From: Parasponia andersonii | Lineage: Eukaryota; Streptophyta; Magnoliopsida; Rosales; Cannabaceae | Assembly (NCBI GenBank): GCA_002914805.1 | Contig: JXTB01000018.1 | Location: forward strand, 331,030 to 395,029 | DNA: 64,000 nt | Direction: 5' to 3' | In this document: in pieces, positions 35,770 through 47,497 of the stretch | How the letters are laid out: every line of letters begins with the position of its first letter | Numbering within the stretch: the first letter of the stretch is position 1 | Position numbers and translations under genes: made by a program | Notes under the pieces: generated by a model | What the model saw: only the letters and a program-made list of their open reading frames with translations | What the model was told of the DNA's origin: nothing | Database searches by the model: none

Positions 35770-36955
35770 ATATATATAATGTTGCTATATAGTATAGATA
35801 TATCACAAACAAGTATATTATTAATACTCGTGACCAACCATACGTATGTATAAAGCACGTCTATTTAAGTTAGTTTACGAATAGAATAGACTAATGCCAA
35901 ACAGTACGGAAAAAGAGAAGACTATACTACTATGGTTTCATGGAATCTCCAAATTAAAATCTCCCCGCCTATGTAAAAACCCTTTAACGTACGATAAGAT
36001 ATCACGTGGCTATTTATTTATTTATTGGAAAATAAAAGAGACGTATTTCGTGGAAATATATGCAGTGCCACGCAAAGAGGCTTACTTCAGTTTCTCAATA
36101 TGTATGACCAACAATAAAAAGCTTGAGTTAGAAGATCGATCAACTTTATTAATTCCACGGCCATTTTCAATAGTACGATCAGGTTTTTTAAATTTTTTTT
36201 GTAGTGATATAAGTCAATTAAGATTTGCCAAGTCAATCAAATCCTCAATCTTATCATGATTGATCGCCAGGATTACATCAAATCCGATAATGGAATTAGC
36301 TTATAGACCTCGAGAAATTTGACAGATCATTCGGATTAACCTAATTACGTATACATAAACATAACTTTCTTTTTTTTTTTCGGTCAATAACCATGACTTT
36401 TTTGTTTTCAATGTGACTGTTCACCAAACATGGTATCATACTCGTACCCCATGGATACCGAATATATAATATACGTCGGCTTAATGGTTCTAGAACGTCA
36501 TAAAACTATATAAAAAATAAGACTCGAATCGTGAAAACCCTATATTATTTTTTTTAATTTGCAAGTTGCAACCCACGGGGTGGAAGATCGTCCTATGTTA
36601 ATCTCCCTCTCCACTTCTCGATTGTATACATATATGTATTTACTTAGATTTATATTTTGTAATGTTTTATTAAATCGCTCTTTATGTGTTAATGAAGTCT
36701 TTATTCACATAGATTTAGTTTCACGAAAGTCATTAGTTTTCTCTCTGGTTTTGTTACTCATATAGTTTTTGTTTTTTAATTTTTAATTTTTTTGGACGTG
36801 AAACTTCTAGGATCCTAATATAGAAGAATTAGTTATATTGTTGAAAAAAAACCAACTCAGGTGTTTGGAAACGGATTTTGAATTAATAGAGTTTAAAATG
36901 TCTATTTATTGGGGGAGCTCTAATGTTATCCAATGTACACCTATTTGTAGATTTG
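35770..36955. other. Non-coding DNA with one unexplained 121-codon frame
   Basis: A + strand frame at 35894-36259 begins MPNSTEKEK. It has no motif I recognise and no clear codon bias, so I do not call it a gene. Nothing else seen. Confidence 0.3.
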
Positions 36956-36960
36956 ATTGT

Positions 36961-37172
36961 GAAATAATGTTAGGTATCCTAGATAATTTACCAAATTTTT
37001 AATGCTGACACATGTAATAAATAAATTGTCACTATTCAATTCGTAAAAGTTATTAAATTTATCTGTGTTGTGTTAATTTTCAATGTACTAATTGAATGTT
37101 AACAACTCATTTGTCACATGTGTTAATATAAAAATTTTGATAAATTATTTGAGATACCTAACATTATCTAAA
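36961..37172. mobile_element. Foldback MITE with about 75-bp inverted arms
   Basis: The left arm contains ATAATGTTAGGTATCCTAGA and the right arm contains its inverted form (ACCTAACATTAT). The arms continue through AATTTACCAAATTTTTA and CACATGT matches. Non-coding. Confidence 0.75.
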
Positions 37173-38275
37173 AGAATAAAATATGTTTTTTTTTAGCTAA
37201 GCGGTAACTAGTAAGCTTCCTGTCAAAGTAAAAAGCCGTAAAAGAAAGAGTAAATCAAATTCCAAAATTAAAGAGAACCAAGTAAAAATTGAACGCATAG
37301 CATCTACTGAGATTTTTCTTTTTTTAAAGATAAGAAAGGTATTTGGAGAAGAATATTTAAAGAAGCAGTTTAAGCTAAAGGTTTATTAACAATGACGTCG
37401 ATTCATTTTTTTTCTTTTCAAGTCAAGGTAAAACTTATGATTAGATGATCATCATCGACGATTTCAAGCTGGCTACATTATTGGCGTCCTTAAGGATCCA
37501 GTCAAATTAAAAGCGTGTCGCATGCCCAAACTCTTTTTTTTTTTTTTTTTTTGAGAAAAAGAGAGGAAGCTAACACTTATAATATTTTTACCTACACTTG
37601 TCAATAATGAAATGCAAAAATTTCTACATAAACCAATTTACAAGTTAGGATACAGTTGCTCTTTATGTTTTGGGTACATGTAGTACACCTTGAAAGAATT
37701 TGACTAATTCACATATGGACAAAACTAATTTGGCCTTTATGCTATTGATGTTTTCAAAACAATGACAATGTGTTCAACGTTGATCTTAGATAAATCTACA
37801 TAAAAATATCATTTTTCTCCCGGAAAAAAAAATAATAAAAAGTGTAGTACTGCGGATTATTATTCTCCAGTCAAACCGTTATGATGGCTTCAAAATTAGT
37901 ACACTAAAGCAAATTTTATTCCTTCTGTACAAAAACCGTTGGTTATCTGTACAAGAGTCATGAGATGTCCCACAATCCACCTTCTAACCTTGTTTTTATT
38001 TTTTTTTATGTGGTTAATTGTCTTATATTATTTCACTTTTCATATTCATTTCAGGAAATTACTGTAAAAATAATTAGAAATTTCAGGAGATTACTGCATA
38101 CGCGTTTACCTTCTAGTAAACGTCAATCATCATTTAAGAATGGTAGGTCTCCAAATTAGTTATCCATAAGGGAGTACAATAAGCCAATTTTAATAGTAAA
38201 AGACTTATTAGTATTACCAACGAGTTAATGCCGCTTATTTACGTGGCACCAATATGTCTTTTATTATTCTTTTTG
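37173..38275. other. AT-rich non-coding DNA
   Basis: No supported gene or element; only poly-T and short A/T runs (for example 37531-37551). Confidence 0.4.
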
Positions 38276-39262
38276 CTGAAGTAAGAATATATTAAAGCAA
38301 AAGACAAACAATGTTTTTTTTTTTAAGGGAAATGAGAAAAAAAAAATTAAACCACTAAATCATTCAGTACATAAAAGTTGACACAAGTAGGGATTTCATC
38401 AACCCACACTTGGTCACTACAAAAACAAAAACGGAAATGAGCTAGGGTTATGAGGTACCATATTCCCAAGCCTATATGACAGCAAGTAATATTACCAAGC
38501 AAAAAAAAGAACCATAAATATCCTTAAGAATAGGGCCCTCCAATAAGTGCAAGGAGCTATTTTGGATAGCTGAAATGACATTTCTTGAGTCACTTTCGAT
38601 AAAAAAGATAAGGAGATTATGCTCTACTGCAAGCATGATTCTTTCTTTAATAGCGATACACTTGGCGAGAAAATAGGAGAAAATACCCACAATTTTCTTC
38701 GAGAGAACAGCACAAATTGAGCCTGAGTTGTCTCGAATAACGACACCTACTCCTATATAGTCATAGCCTATACCTAAAGTAGTGTCCACAATTCGTTTCA
38801 AAGAATTAAAAGGGGGATACAACCAAGAACCACCAGAAAAAGTTGCTCCCGAATGGTCGAAAGTTAAAGTACCCTGATTCAATCTTTGGAATTCTTTTAG
38901 CCACAGGTCATCATCTTCAAAGAGAGTCTCAGGATTACAAGTTTGATCATCATGAACGAGGGTGTTCCTATTATGCCAAATCAGCCACGCAATTATATAC
39001 CACAATTCAAAGTCTACTTTGTTGATTTTGTCCTTCAAGTAAAGAAACCATTCTGCCATAGTGTAAACCTGAAAGTTTTCCACATGCTCCCAGAAATAAC
39101 TTAAAAACCAACAAGTTTTGTCATGGTAACAAGAGACAATTGCATGAAAAGAATACTCCACTCCCTTCTGGCAGCAGGCACAAACTGAAGAAACTTTTAT
39201 ACCACAATGAGACAAATTATAGATAGTAGGGAGGAGATCATACAAAGCTCTCCAGATCAGCG
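38276..39262 (-). pseudogene. LINE 3' fragment: zf-RVT and RNase H domains
   Basis: The minus-strand frame 39308-38472 (278 codons) is open. From about 39262 it reads RALYDLLPTIYNLSHCGI..CACC, a zinc-binding zf-RVT region. Next comes WYIIAWLIWHNRNTLVHDD, then an RNase H of the RVT_3 type with VVIRDNSGS, KERIMLAVEHNL and FFIESDSRNVISAI. The 3' flank AATATATTAAAGCAAAAGAC is LINE-like. It is a different copy from the LINE at 19103-25092. The first roughly 15 codons of the frame come from retrotransposon gag, so the ORF is an accidental chimera. Confidence 0.8.
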
Positions 39263-39833
39263 GGGTCTGGCTGTGATGAGCTACGAGTCTCTTACTCAGC
39301 TCCGCCATTATCTCCTGTTTCTAGTCGGGGAGCACACCTTCCGGGTTCTTCTGGTGTCGTCTACCCACTGCCATTTCCACCTTGAGGGGCCTTGTCTGGC
39401 TTTGTTGTTCTCATTGCATCCGCAATCTGGATGGGGCAGGGACTTCCCTTGGCTGTTGTTGACCCCTGAACTCCTGCTGGACCTCATCGTCGAAATCCTC
39501 TCTTCGCACGCTCCTGGCCTCGCTTGCCTATAGCCCTTCAAGACGGGCATTGTCTCTACGAATTTTGGTGACCTCATCCTTTAAACTCAGAACGGCCTCA
39601 TGAGCCATCTCCGCTTTCTTGTTAGCTTCCGTCAAGGCGACAAGCATTTGATCCAGCTTTTGTTCCAGACTGGGTCACGCTTCCGGGGGGCTTCCTTCGG
39701 CATCAGGCCGCGTGCTTCTTGTTATCATTCTCGAGGGTGTCATCTGATGTCATATGGCTTTTTGTTCGGGGAGAGCGCAGTCGTGAGACTCTTACTCTTT
39801 CTCTCGCGCTCTTCAGTTCTCACAGACGGCGCC
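39263..39833 (-). pseudogene. gag N-terminus and primer-binding site of a Tat-like element (truncated)
   Basis: The minus strand immediately inside the LTR reads TGGCGCCGTCTGTGAG (primer-binding site, about 39818-39833), the usual type in Tat/Ogre elements. The leader follows, then a frame with KLDQMLVALTEANKKAEMAH and DEVTKIRRDNARLEG, a coiled-coil gag N terminus, with stops near 39530 and 39407. It ends abruptly against LINE sequence near 39262. Confidence 0.7.
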
Positions 39834-39837
39834 AAAC

Positions 39838-40680
39838 TGTTAGTGCTGTTCTTACCAACTGTCCACGTGTCTTCGAACTGTTGGTGTTGGTCCTACCAAC
39901 TGTCCACGTATCCAAACTGTTGGTGCTATTCCTACCAACTGTCCACGTGTCCTCGCTATCTGAGGATGCTTTTGATCTCACTCCAGATCGAAGAGGCTGG
40001 GGTAGCCACCTGCAAAGACTCTCCGATGCTTAAGTCAGATATTTACTCCCGAGATTGAATAGTAAAGGCTAAGTTTTTTTTGTTCGTAAGGTTGTTTTCG
40101 TCTATCTCTCTGTCTGTGTTTTCGGGGAGATGTATGGCATATATATATATATATAATCCTGGAACCGAAAACATGTCGGCTCTCAATCCCAGGATCGAAT
40201 ACCCTTTTCTCACCATGATTTATTCCGGAAATCACGGGATGCGGTCACCGTAATCCCCCTTGCATTGTCCTGATCTACTTTCCGTCGTCCCCTGTGGTGC
40301 GAGTCTGGTAAAGGCGAGACTTCGACAACCCGCCGTCCTGTCAGGACGGTTTACCCAGTGCGCACACCTACCTAAGATCGCATTGAATGCACTGTCTGGG
40401 TTTGGAGCAGTGCGCTGCCCCTAATGATCTTTTGGCAGAAGACTCTCGAGGCTTCTAACCCCTAGCTATCGAGGCAAGAATTAGATTGGGCCAAACCTGT
40501 CCAGAGTCTGGAATGGATTCGGCCATGGCCTGCGACAACCAACGGGCTCAAGTCGTATCACGTGCGACTTATGTGGCTTTCAAGCAGCCCTCCTGGACAC
40601 ATGTCGAATGGTGTGTTCCCTACCATCTATTCCACCACTTAATCGTTCACGTAGCACACGATCTAAGAGTGAGCCCCACA
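39838..40680 (-). repeat. 5' LTR of a Tat-like element
   Basis: Matches the LTR at 30619-31611. It lacks that copy's 245-bp internal duplication but has its inner terminus triplicated: AACTGTTRGTG..ACCAACTGTCCACGT occurs at 39834, 39876 and 39914. The outer end is GCCCCACA at 40680, followed by ATAAG. The corresponding flank of the other LTR is ATAAT, so the two could be ends of one rearranged element, but this is weak. Confidence 0.83.
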
Positions 40681-41056
40681 ATAAGGTTCAAAAGCAAATC
40701 TTTTTTTTCCTTCTACTTCTGGCACTCGCGTGCGTGGGGGAGGTTCTAAGATCAAAGACAAACAATGTTAATAAGAGAACAAAAACTCAAAAGCCGCCAC
40801 ATAAAGGAAAAAAAAAAAAAGGAAGAAAATCCATGAAACCAACTATGATATTCTATTCGTCCTCATTAGCAATTAGATTAATTTTGACTCTACTTTATTA
40901 AAATTAACAAGTTGACATAAATCAATTATTTCTCTCCAAAGAAGGGGAAAAAAAAAAAAAGGTTTCCAAGAGTGAAGCTAAATTTCTATTGGTCCGACCA
41001 AAACAAGGAACAAACAACATATGGACATCAAACCAACTACTCCTCAGACTTTCGTT
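40681..41056. other. Non-coding DNA upstream of LOX-A
   Basis: Poly-A runs and no gene. It is the distal 5' flank of LOX-A. Confidence 0.4.
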
Positions 41057-41250
41057 CCATAAATAAATAAATCAATAAATAAAGTAAAATAAAAATGAAC
41101 TTACCTTGAGCCAAATATCCACAAATAAATAAATCAATAAATAAAGTAAAATAAAAATGAACTTACCTTTGAGCCAAATATCCATAAATAAATAAATCAA
41201 TAAATAACGTAAAATAAAAATGAACTTACCCTTGAGCCAAATAATATTTA
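41057..41250. repeat. Promoter-proximal minisatellite of LOX-A, three copies
   Basis: Three near-identical units of about 62-63 bp start at about 41057, 41119 and 41182. Each contains AAATAAATAAATCAATAAAT and ATGAACTTACC..GAGCCAAATA. The array ends about 100 bp before the LOX-A TATA box. Confidence 0.9.
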
Positions 41251-41310
41251 TAAACCCAAAGAGAGAGAGAGAGAATATATAGCCATATATGCCATATGCA
41301 GCTTTAGTCT

Positions 41311-41354
41311 AGTCAACGTTCTTGCCTAACTATTATTATTTCCCTCTATAAATA
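41311..41354 (+). promoter_or_regulatory. LOX-A core promoter
   Basis: TATAAATA at 41347-41354, about 145 bp before the ATG, within CTATAAATACCA, a sequence shared with LOX-B. AGTCAACG at 41311-41318 contains a W-box core (TTGAC) in reverse. No G-box was seen here, unlike LOX-B. Confidence 0.6.
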
Positions 41355-41497
41355 CCACGAGGTCCGTCCGTAATACCTGACTTTTTATTAATCCAAAACC
41401 ATATAGTTACTTTGTTCTCTATATTCCAAAACCTTTAAATCAAATTCTTTGCTTAGTCCTTCTGAAATTAACGCCAAAAAAACCCAAACAAAAAAAG

Positions 41498-42971
41498 ATG
41501 CTGCAAAACATCATCAATGCAATCTCCGGCGACAATGGGAATAACGACAATAGGAGGATCCAGGGAACTGTCGTTTTGATGAAGAAAAATGTGTTGGATT
41601 TCAATGACTTCCATGCTTCGATTCTTGATCGAGTTCATGAGTTAGTAGGCAAAAGGGTTTCTTTGCAGCTCATTAGCTCTGTTAATGGCGACCCTGGTTT
41701 GTTCTCTTCTCTTCTATGCATGAATCTTAATTTATGTCGTTTGCTTTAGATTGAGGGGTTGTAAGTAATAATTAACTATTATATTGGTTCATATTTTTGT
41801 TAAAAGAAAAAACACTTAAAAACTAATGTGATGAGACTGTTGTATACCCTTTTGGATGTGTTCACTATCATGTACGAAAAAGCAGAGCTTTTTAGCTACA
41901 AGCTAACAATTTCTTTTTTTCCTTTTATAAAATAAATTTTCATTTGAACCAAAAAGAGGGATTGAGATTCAGCTTTTAACGGCCGAAAAAGGTTATAAGA
42001 GGCCTAATCTCTTATTAGCGGCCCATTGGAAGTGGCGTTAGGATTTTATTGGAATTTTTTATATTATATCATTCTACTATGATGTCTTAGTTTAGATTAA
42101 AAAAAAAAATTGGAATCATCTTGGCATTTACAATAATAAGATTTTCTGTGATTTTGTCTCCTTTTCCATGTATGGGACCTAAAAATGTGCTGAACACAAT
42201 CAATAAGTGCAACCAATGGAATTTTCGAATTATATTATTCTATTTTTCATTTCGAAGAAGGACAATCTGAAAAGTTGGAATGGGAAAATGCTTTACTTGA
42301 AACTGTAGGCATGAACTGAGATTTTCAGGGATTTTGTTTCATTAATGTTTAATTGTTTAATGTTTTGATTTAAGTAATGAGAGATATGCACAGCTTTTAT
42401 GGTTGAGCACACCGTAAAGACACGCTTTATTATTTATGGTTCGGAATCAACCTTTTTTTATTTTTTCTCCAACACATGATTATCCATTCATCCTTGAAAG
42501 ACAAGTCAACGATGACAAATTGACACATGTCTATGATCAACGGCTAGCAGCCCTTCTACCTGCTCCTTATCATTTCCACAAATAGTTAAGCCGTTTATTT
42601 TCTTTAGTCATGGGCACATTGTTGAATAAATCAATAAATGGATACTAGGACTAGGACTAGGACTATGACATGCAAAGTAATACAATATTTGACCCTGATC
42701 TGTTCAAAACTGATTTTTCTCTTTCCTTGGCCAATAAGCAAAAAATTTTAATCAGGAAAATTGATAAAAATTGTTTCTCAATGCATGTTATGGTAACATA
42801 AATGTTATTCATAGAATCATCCAGGGATAAAAAAAAATTAAAACTTTATATTATAAATGTTTGAACTAAATTGGTAGAGCCAACTTCAAAGCTCTACTGA
42901 TATATTACCAATTAGAAGCATGTCAAAAGATTTATTTGATTATTCTTCAACTTGATATATAATATATTCAT

Positions 42972-43014
<43 letters not shown>

Positions 43015-46000
43015 TTTCAGAAAATGGGCTGCAGGGGAAGCGTGGAAAGCCAGCTTACTTGGAGGACTGGATAACAACAATCACCCCATTGACAGCAGGG
43101 GAGTCTGCATTCAAGGTTACCTTTGACTTGGAAGATGAAATAGGAGTTCCAGGAGCTTTCCTAATAAGAAATAATCATCACAGTGAATTCTACCTCAAGA
43201 CTCTCACTCTTGAAGATGTTCCTGGTGAAGGCCGTGTCCATTTTGTCTGCAACTCATGGGTGTACCCTGCAAAACATTACGAAAAAGACCGCGTTTTCTT
43301 CAGCAACAAGGTAACTAAATCATCTCAGCTATGAAAGAGATACTTATTATCAATAAAGTAAGTTTAGCTGTTCTACTTGTGGAAAAGGGTCAGCATTGAG
43401 TTACACATTGAAGCAAGTTTCGTTTTGGTCATGGATGACGAGCTAAACTCTTGTTATATATGTTGGTGTAGACATATCTTCCAAGTGAAACACCAGCTCC
43501 ACTTCTTAAGTACAGAAGTGAAGAACTAGTTAGCTTGAGAGGAGATGGAAAAGGAGAGCTCCAGGAGTGGGATAGAGTTTATGACTATGCTTACTACAAT
43601 GATTTGGGGAATCCAGATAAGGGTCCAGAATATGCTCGTCCTGTTCTTGGAGGGTCTACTGACTACCCTTACCCTCGTAGGGGAAGAACTGGCAGACCAC
43701 CAACCGAGACAGGTTAGACTTTTATTTACACTTCTGTTCTTTGTCTAATCTTTAAATCTGGCTTTTGTTCAATTAGCTATGACGAATAGGGAGCAGCTGA
43801 GTATTTTGCTCTTAAATTAATTGTATCATTCTTATTCCTAATTAATATTCTGTAACATACTATGAGTCCATGGCAGATCCTAACACCGAGAGCAGGCTAA
43901 AGGTTCTTAAGAGTTTGAACATTTATGTCCCGCGAGATGAACGATTCGGGCACTTGAAGATGTCAGATTTCCTTGCTTATGCACTGAAATCTGTAGCTCA
44001 AGTCATTAAACCTGAGCTAGAATCCCAATTTGACAGCACTCCAAGTGAGTTTGACAGCTTCGAAGATGTGTTGAATATCTATGAAGGAGGACTTGAGCTG
44101 CCTAAAGGATTGCTTGACAACATAAGAGAAAACATCCCTGCTGAGATGCTCAAGGAAATATTCCGAACTGATGGAGAACGACTCTTCGAGTACCCTCTAC
44201 CTCAAGTGGTTAAAGGTATAAAGGCATATATTATGGCACAGTCGTTGAGTTTATAGGATCACTTTTCATTCTAAAGATTGTTTAGCTGTCCTCTCATATG
44301 CTGTTTTCTTTCGTTTATTATGGAGCAGAGGATAAGTCTGCATGGAGGACTGATGAAGAATTTGCCAGAGAAATGCTGGCTGGAGTTAACCCTGTCTCCA
44401 TTCGTCTTCTCCAAGTAATTCTTAGCTTTCAAAACTAGTTCTCGCAAAATTAGCGAAAATATTAGAACCTGCTTGATCTTTGTGATTGCCAAATGCAGCT
44501 TTTTGGTTTCACGTTTAATTAGTTTTACTTCTATTTTAAATACAGGAATTCCCACCAGCAAGCAAGCTAGACCAAAAAGCGTATGGTGATCAAACAAGTA
44601 CCATAACTGAAGAACACATAAAGAATAACTTAGATGGACTCACTGTTAACGAGGTAACTAATATTCATAGCTCTAGTCTTCACATGAGTTTCAAAAGAAG
44701 TGTTTAGTAACAAAAGTTATTATGTTGGTTTGACAGGCAATTGAGAAGAATAAGTTGTTTATATTGGATCACCACGATACATTGATTCCTTATCTGAGGA
44801 GAATAAACTCAACTTCAACAAAGACTTATGCCACCAGGACCCTCCTTTTCTTGAAAAACGATGGCACTTTAAAACCATTGGCAATCGAATTAAGCTTGCC
44901 GCATCCAGATGGTGATCAGTTTGGTGCAGTTAGCAAAGTATACACTCCAGCTGAACAAGGCGTTGAAAGTAACATTTGGCAACTGGCTAAAGCCTATGCT
45001 GCTGTAAATGATTCTGGTGTTCATCAGCTCATTAGTCATTGGTATTAACTCTTTCACAGAAAGTAGTTGAGCAAATAACTTTATTCCATAATTTTTGCAA
45101 ACGGGTTATGTTTACAACCTTTTAATTTTGATTCTCAATCACAGGTTGAACACTCATGCCGCAATCGAGCCATTTGTTATAGCAACCAACAGGCAGCTAA
45201 GTGTTCTTCACCCGATTTACAAGCTCTTGCAACCTCACTTCCGGGACACCATGAACATCAATGCCTTTGCCAGGCAGATTCTCATTAATGCTGGAGGCAT
45301 TCTGGAGTTCACTGTTTTTCCAGCGAAGTATGCCATGGAGATGTCTTCAGTAGTTTATAAGAACTGGGTTTTTACTGAGCAAGCTCTCCCAGAGGATCTC
45401 CTTAAGAGGTAAAATCTTTTCAAGTCTATATTATAGTACTAATTCAAGGTTGTCTTTATCAGTTATTTGCGAATAGAAGTAAATAAACTTAGTACATATT
45501 TATTAGCAATTGTTAAGAAAATGACACTTCTTTTTCAATATACAAGAGGGAAATGGCGGTTATTTTCTTGATTGAAATATGGTTCTTACTATCAAGATTC
45601 CAAACTAGCAAAAAATACAAGCATTTTTTTATCATTCTATTGTTCCAATGACATATTGTAACTTTGCTTTATTCAGAGGGGTGGCAGTCAAGGACTCAAG
45701 TGCCCCCCATGGTCTTCGCCTACTGATAGAGGACTATCCTTATGGTGTTGATGGGCTGGAAATCTGGTATGCAATCAAAACTTGGGTCGAAGACTACTGC
45801 TCTTTCTACTACAAGACTGATGAAGCCATTCAAAAGGACTCAGAGCTCCAATCATGGTGGAAAGAGCTCAGAGAAGAGGGTCATGGTGACAAGAAACATG
45901 AGTCATGGTGGCCTAAAATGCAGACTCGTCAAGAGCTAATTGACTCATGTACCATAATCATATGGATTGCTTCTGCCCTCCATGCAGCTGTCAACTTTGG

Positions 46001-46430
46001 ACAATACCCTTATGCAGGATACCTCCCAAACCGTCCTACACTAAGCCGGCGGTTCATGCCCGAAAAGGGCACTCCTGAATATGTAGAGCTTCAATCTAAT
46101 CCTGAAAAGGCTTTCTTGAAGACCATCACGGCTCAGCTTCCTACCCTTGTTGGGATTGCCCTCATTGAGATTCTATCTAGGCATGCTTCTGATGAGGTTT
46201 ACCTTGGTCAAAGAGACACTCCTGAGTGGACTAAGGACACAGCCCCATTGGAGGCCTTTGATAGATTTGGGAAGAAACTTACTGAGATTGAGGGGAGGAT
46301 TATAAGTATGAACAATGATGAGAATCTTAAGAACAGAGTTGGGCCAGTTAAGATTCCATACACTTTGCTCTACCCCACTAGCAAAGAGGGACTTACCGGC
46401 ATGGGAATTCCCAATAGTGTCTCAATCTAA
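41498..46430 (+). CDS. LOX: LOX-A: linoleate 9S-lipoxygenase-like, nine exons
   Basis: Exons: 41498-41696, 43021-43310, 43472-43712, 43877-44215, 44329-44414, 44546-44653, 44737-45041, 45145-45408, 45677-46430. All introns are GT-AG, and the join stays in frame for 861 aa, the usual plant LOX length. The N-terminal PLAT/LH2 domain (about 1-165) includes LEDVPGEG and FVCNSWVYP. The catalytic domain has [19 protein letters not shown] and the iron-ligand pattern H-x4-H-x4-H-x17-H-x8-H (HQLISHW, LNTH, LHPI, LQPH). The later ligands are in [12 protein letters not shown], and the protein ends in Ile (NSVSI). FTVFPAKY carries the Thr-Val pair typical of 9-LOX, and LINAGG has the Ala of S-specific enzymes. 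It starts MLQNIINA with no transit peptide, so it is probably cytosolic. It oxygenates linoleic/linolenic acid. Intron 1 is 1.3 kb and ends in a long (AT)n tract. Confidence 0.95.
42976..43009. repeat. (AT)n microsatellite next to the LOX-A intron 1 acceptor
   Basis: 34 bases of alternating A and T end ten bases before the splice acceptor AG (43019-43020). Only GTACATTTC lies between. Confidence 0.95.
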
Positions 46431-47015
46431 AAAGCTTGTGATATCTTTGGTGTTAGGTATATTATCAAGTGTTTTGCTAGTTCTTTTGAGAGGGGTGGGT
46501 TTGTAGATTAATGTTTATTATTTATTATGGAAAATAAGGGTATTCTGTGGTTAGAAAGTCCTGAAGCTTACCCAGTTACCTATAATTTCTGTGATTTGTA
46601 AGATGATAAACTAACGGTTGATATGTACTATAAGACATTCAAGTATTTTAATTGATATTCTTGATGCCAGTTACTTAGAGTTCTGGTATATGATATTTCC
46701 CTAGCAGCCCTTTTCAACTGCTCATTAGTAACAAGTCTATCCAAGAAATCAATAAGAATTAACAAATAATAATACTAACAATACTTACAAAAAGACTCAG
46801 GACACTTGCTAAAAATCACAATAATCATAGTGCCTTAAAAATATTGACACCAAAAAAAAAAAACACTTATATTTGTTTTCTTCGTTAATCTACAGATTCT
46901 ACACCCTTGGTGCCCTTAAAAATGAGGGCAACGTTAATTCATTGCCCATTCCATGTTTGAACTACCATTTTGCCTCATGTCATGGCACTTAATTTTCGTC
47001 ATATAGTTATTAAAA
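46431..47015. other. 3' flank of LOX-A
   Basis: Includes the presumed 3' UTR (AATAAG-type signals near 46532) and then AT-rich intergenic DNA. No gene. Confidence 0.45.
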
Positions 47016-47234
47016 AATTGGTATTTTTTTTCTTTACCTATCGATAGGTATTTTATTTTAACCCTTGAATCACCATCTAATGATGATCCAATAGTTATAA
47101 TAAAGTACATGAAAAGACGTATATCATTAATGTTCTTTTTCTCTCTTACTTTTTACAATAAAAAAATGTATATGCTAAATTTTCATTGGCCAAATTGATA
47201 TCTATGCATAGATTAAAAAAAAAAATACTTCAGT
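47016..47234 (+). mobile_element. (TA)n-associated MITE, copy D
   Basis: Diverged copy with ATTGGTATTTTTTTTCTTTACCTAT at the left, ATCACCATCTAATGATGATCCAAT and GAAAAGACGTATAT in the middle and ATTTTCATTGGCCAAATTGATA to the right. The terminal GGATTGGTGCC is degraded (AATACTTCAGTAAA). Confidence 0.72.
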
Positions 47235-47249
47235 AAATTTTTATTTTTT

Positions 47250-47462
47250 TTATTAATACATAAGTATCAATTTGGCCAATAAAAATTATACATAATTATC
47301 AATTTGACTAATAAAAATTTAACATGTACATTTTTTTTATTGTGAAGAATAAGAAAAAAAAAACGTTAATAATACACGTCTTTTCATACACTTCTTTATA
47401 ATCATTATATCATCACTAAAAAAAATACTTACCCCGTAAATAAATAAAAATTACATTGGCAA

Positions 47463-47466
<4 letters not shown>
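47250..47466 (-). mobile_element. (TA)n-associated MITE, copy E, inverted
   Basis: Reverse-oriented relative of copy D: TATCAATTTGGCCAATAAAA at the left, ACACGTCTTTTCATACACTT in the middle and TTACATTGGCAACC at the right end, followed by (AT)n (47467-47493). Copies D and E form a head-to-head pair only about 15 bp apart. Confidence 0.68.

Positions 47467-47493
<27 letters not shown>

Positions 47494-47497
<4 letters not shown>

Noticed and set aside
35894..36259. 121-codon + strand frame
   Set aside because: Has an ATG but no recognisable family, no flanking gene structure and no clear codon preference.
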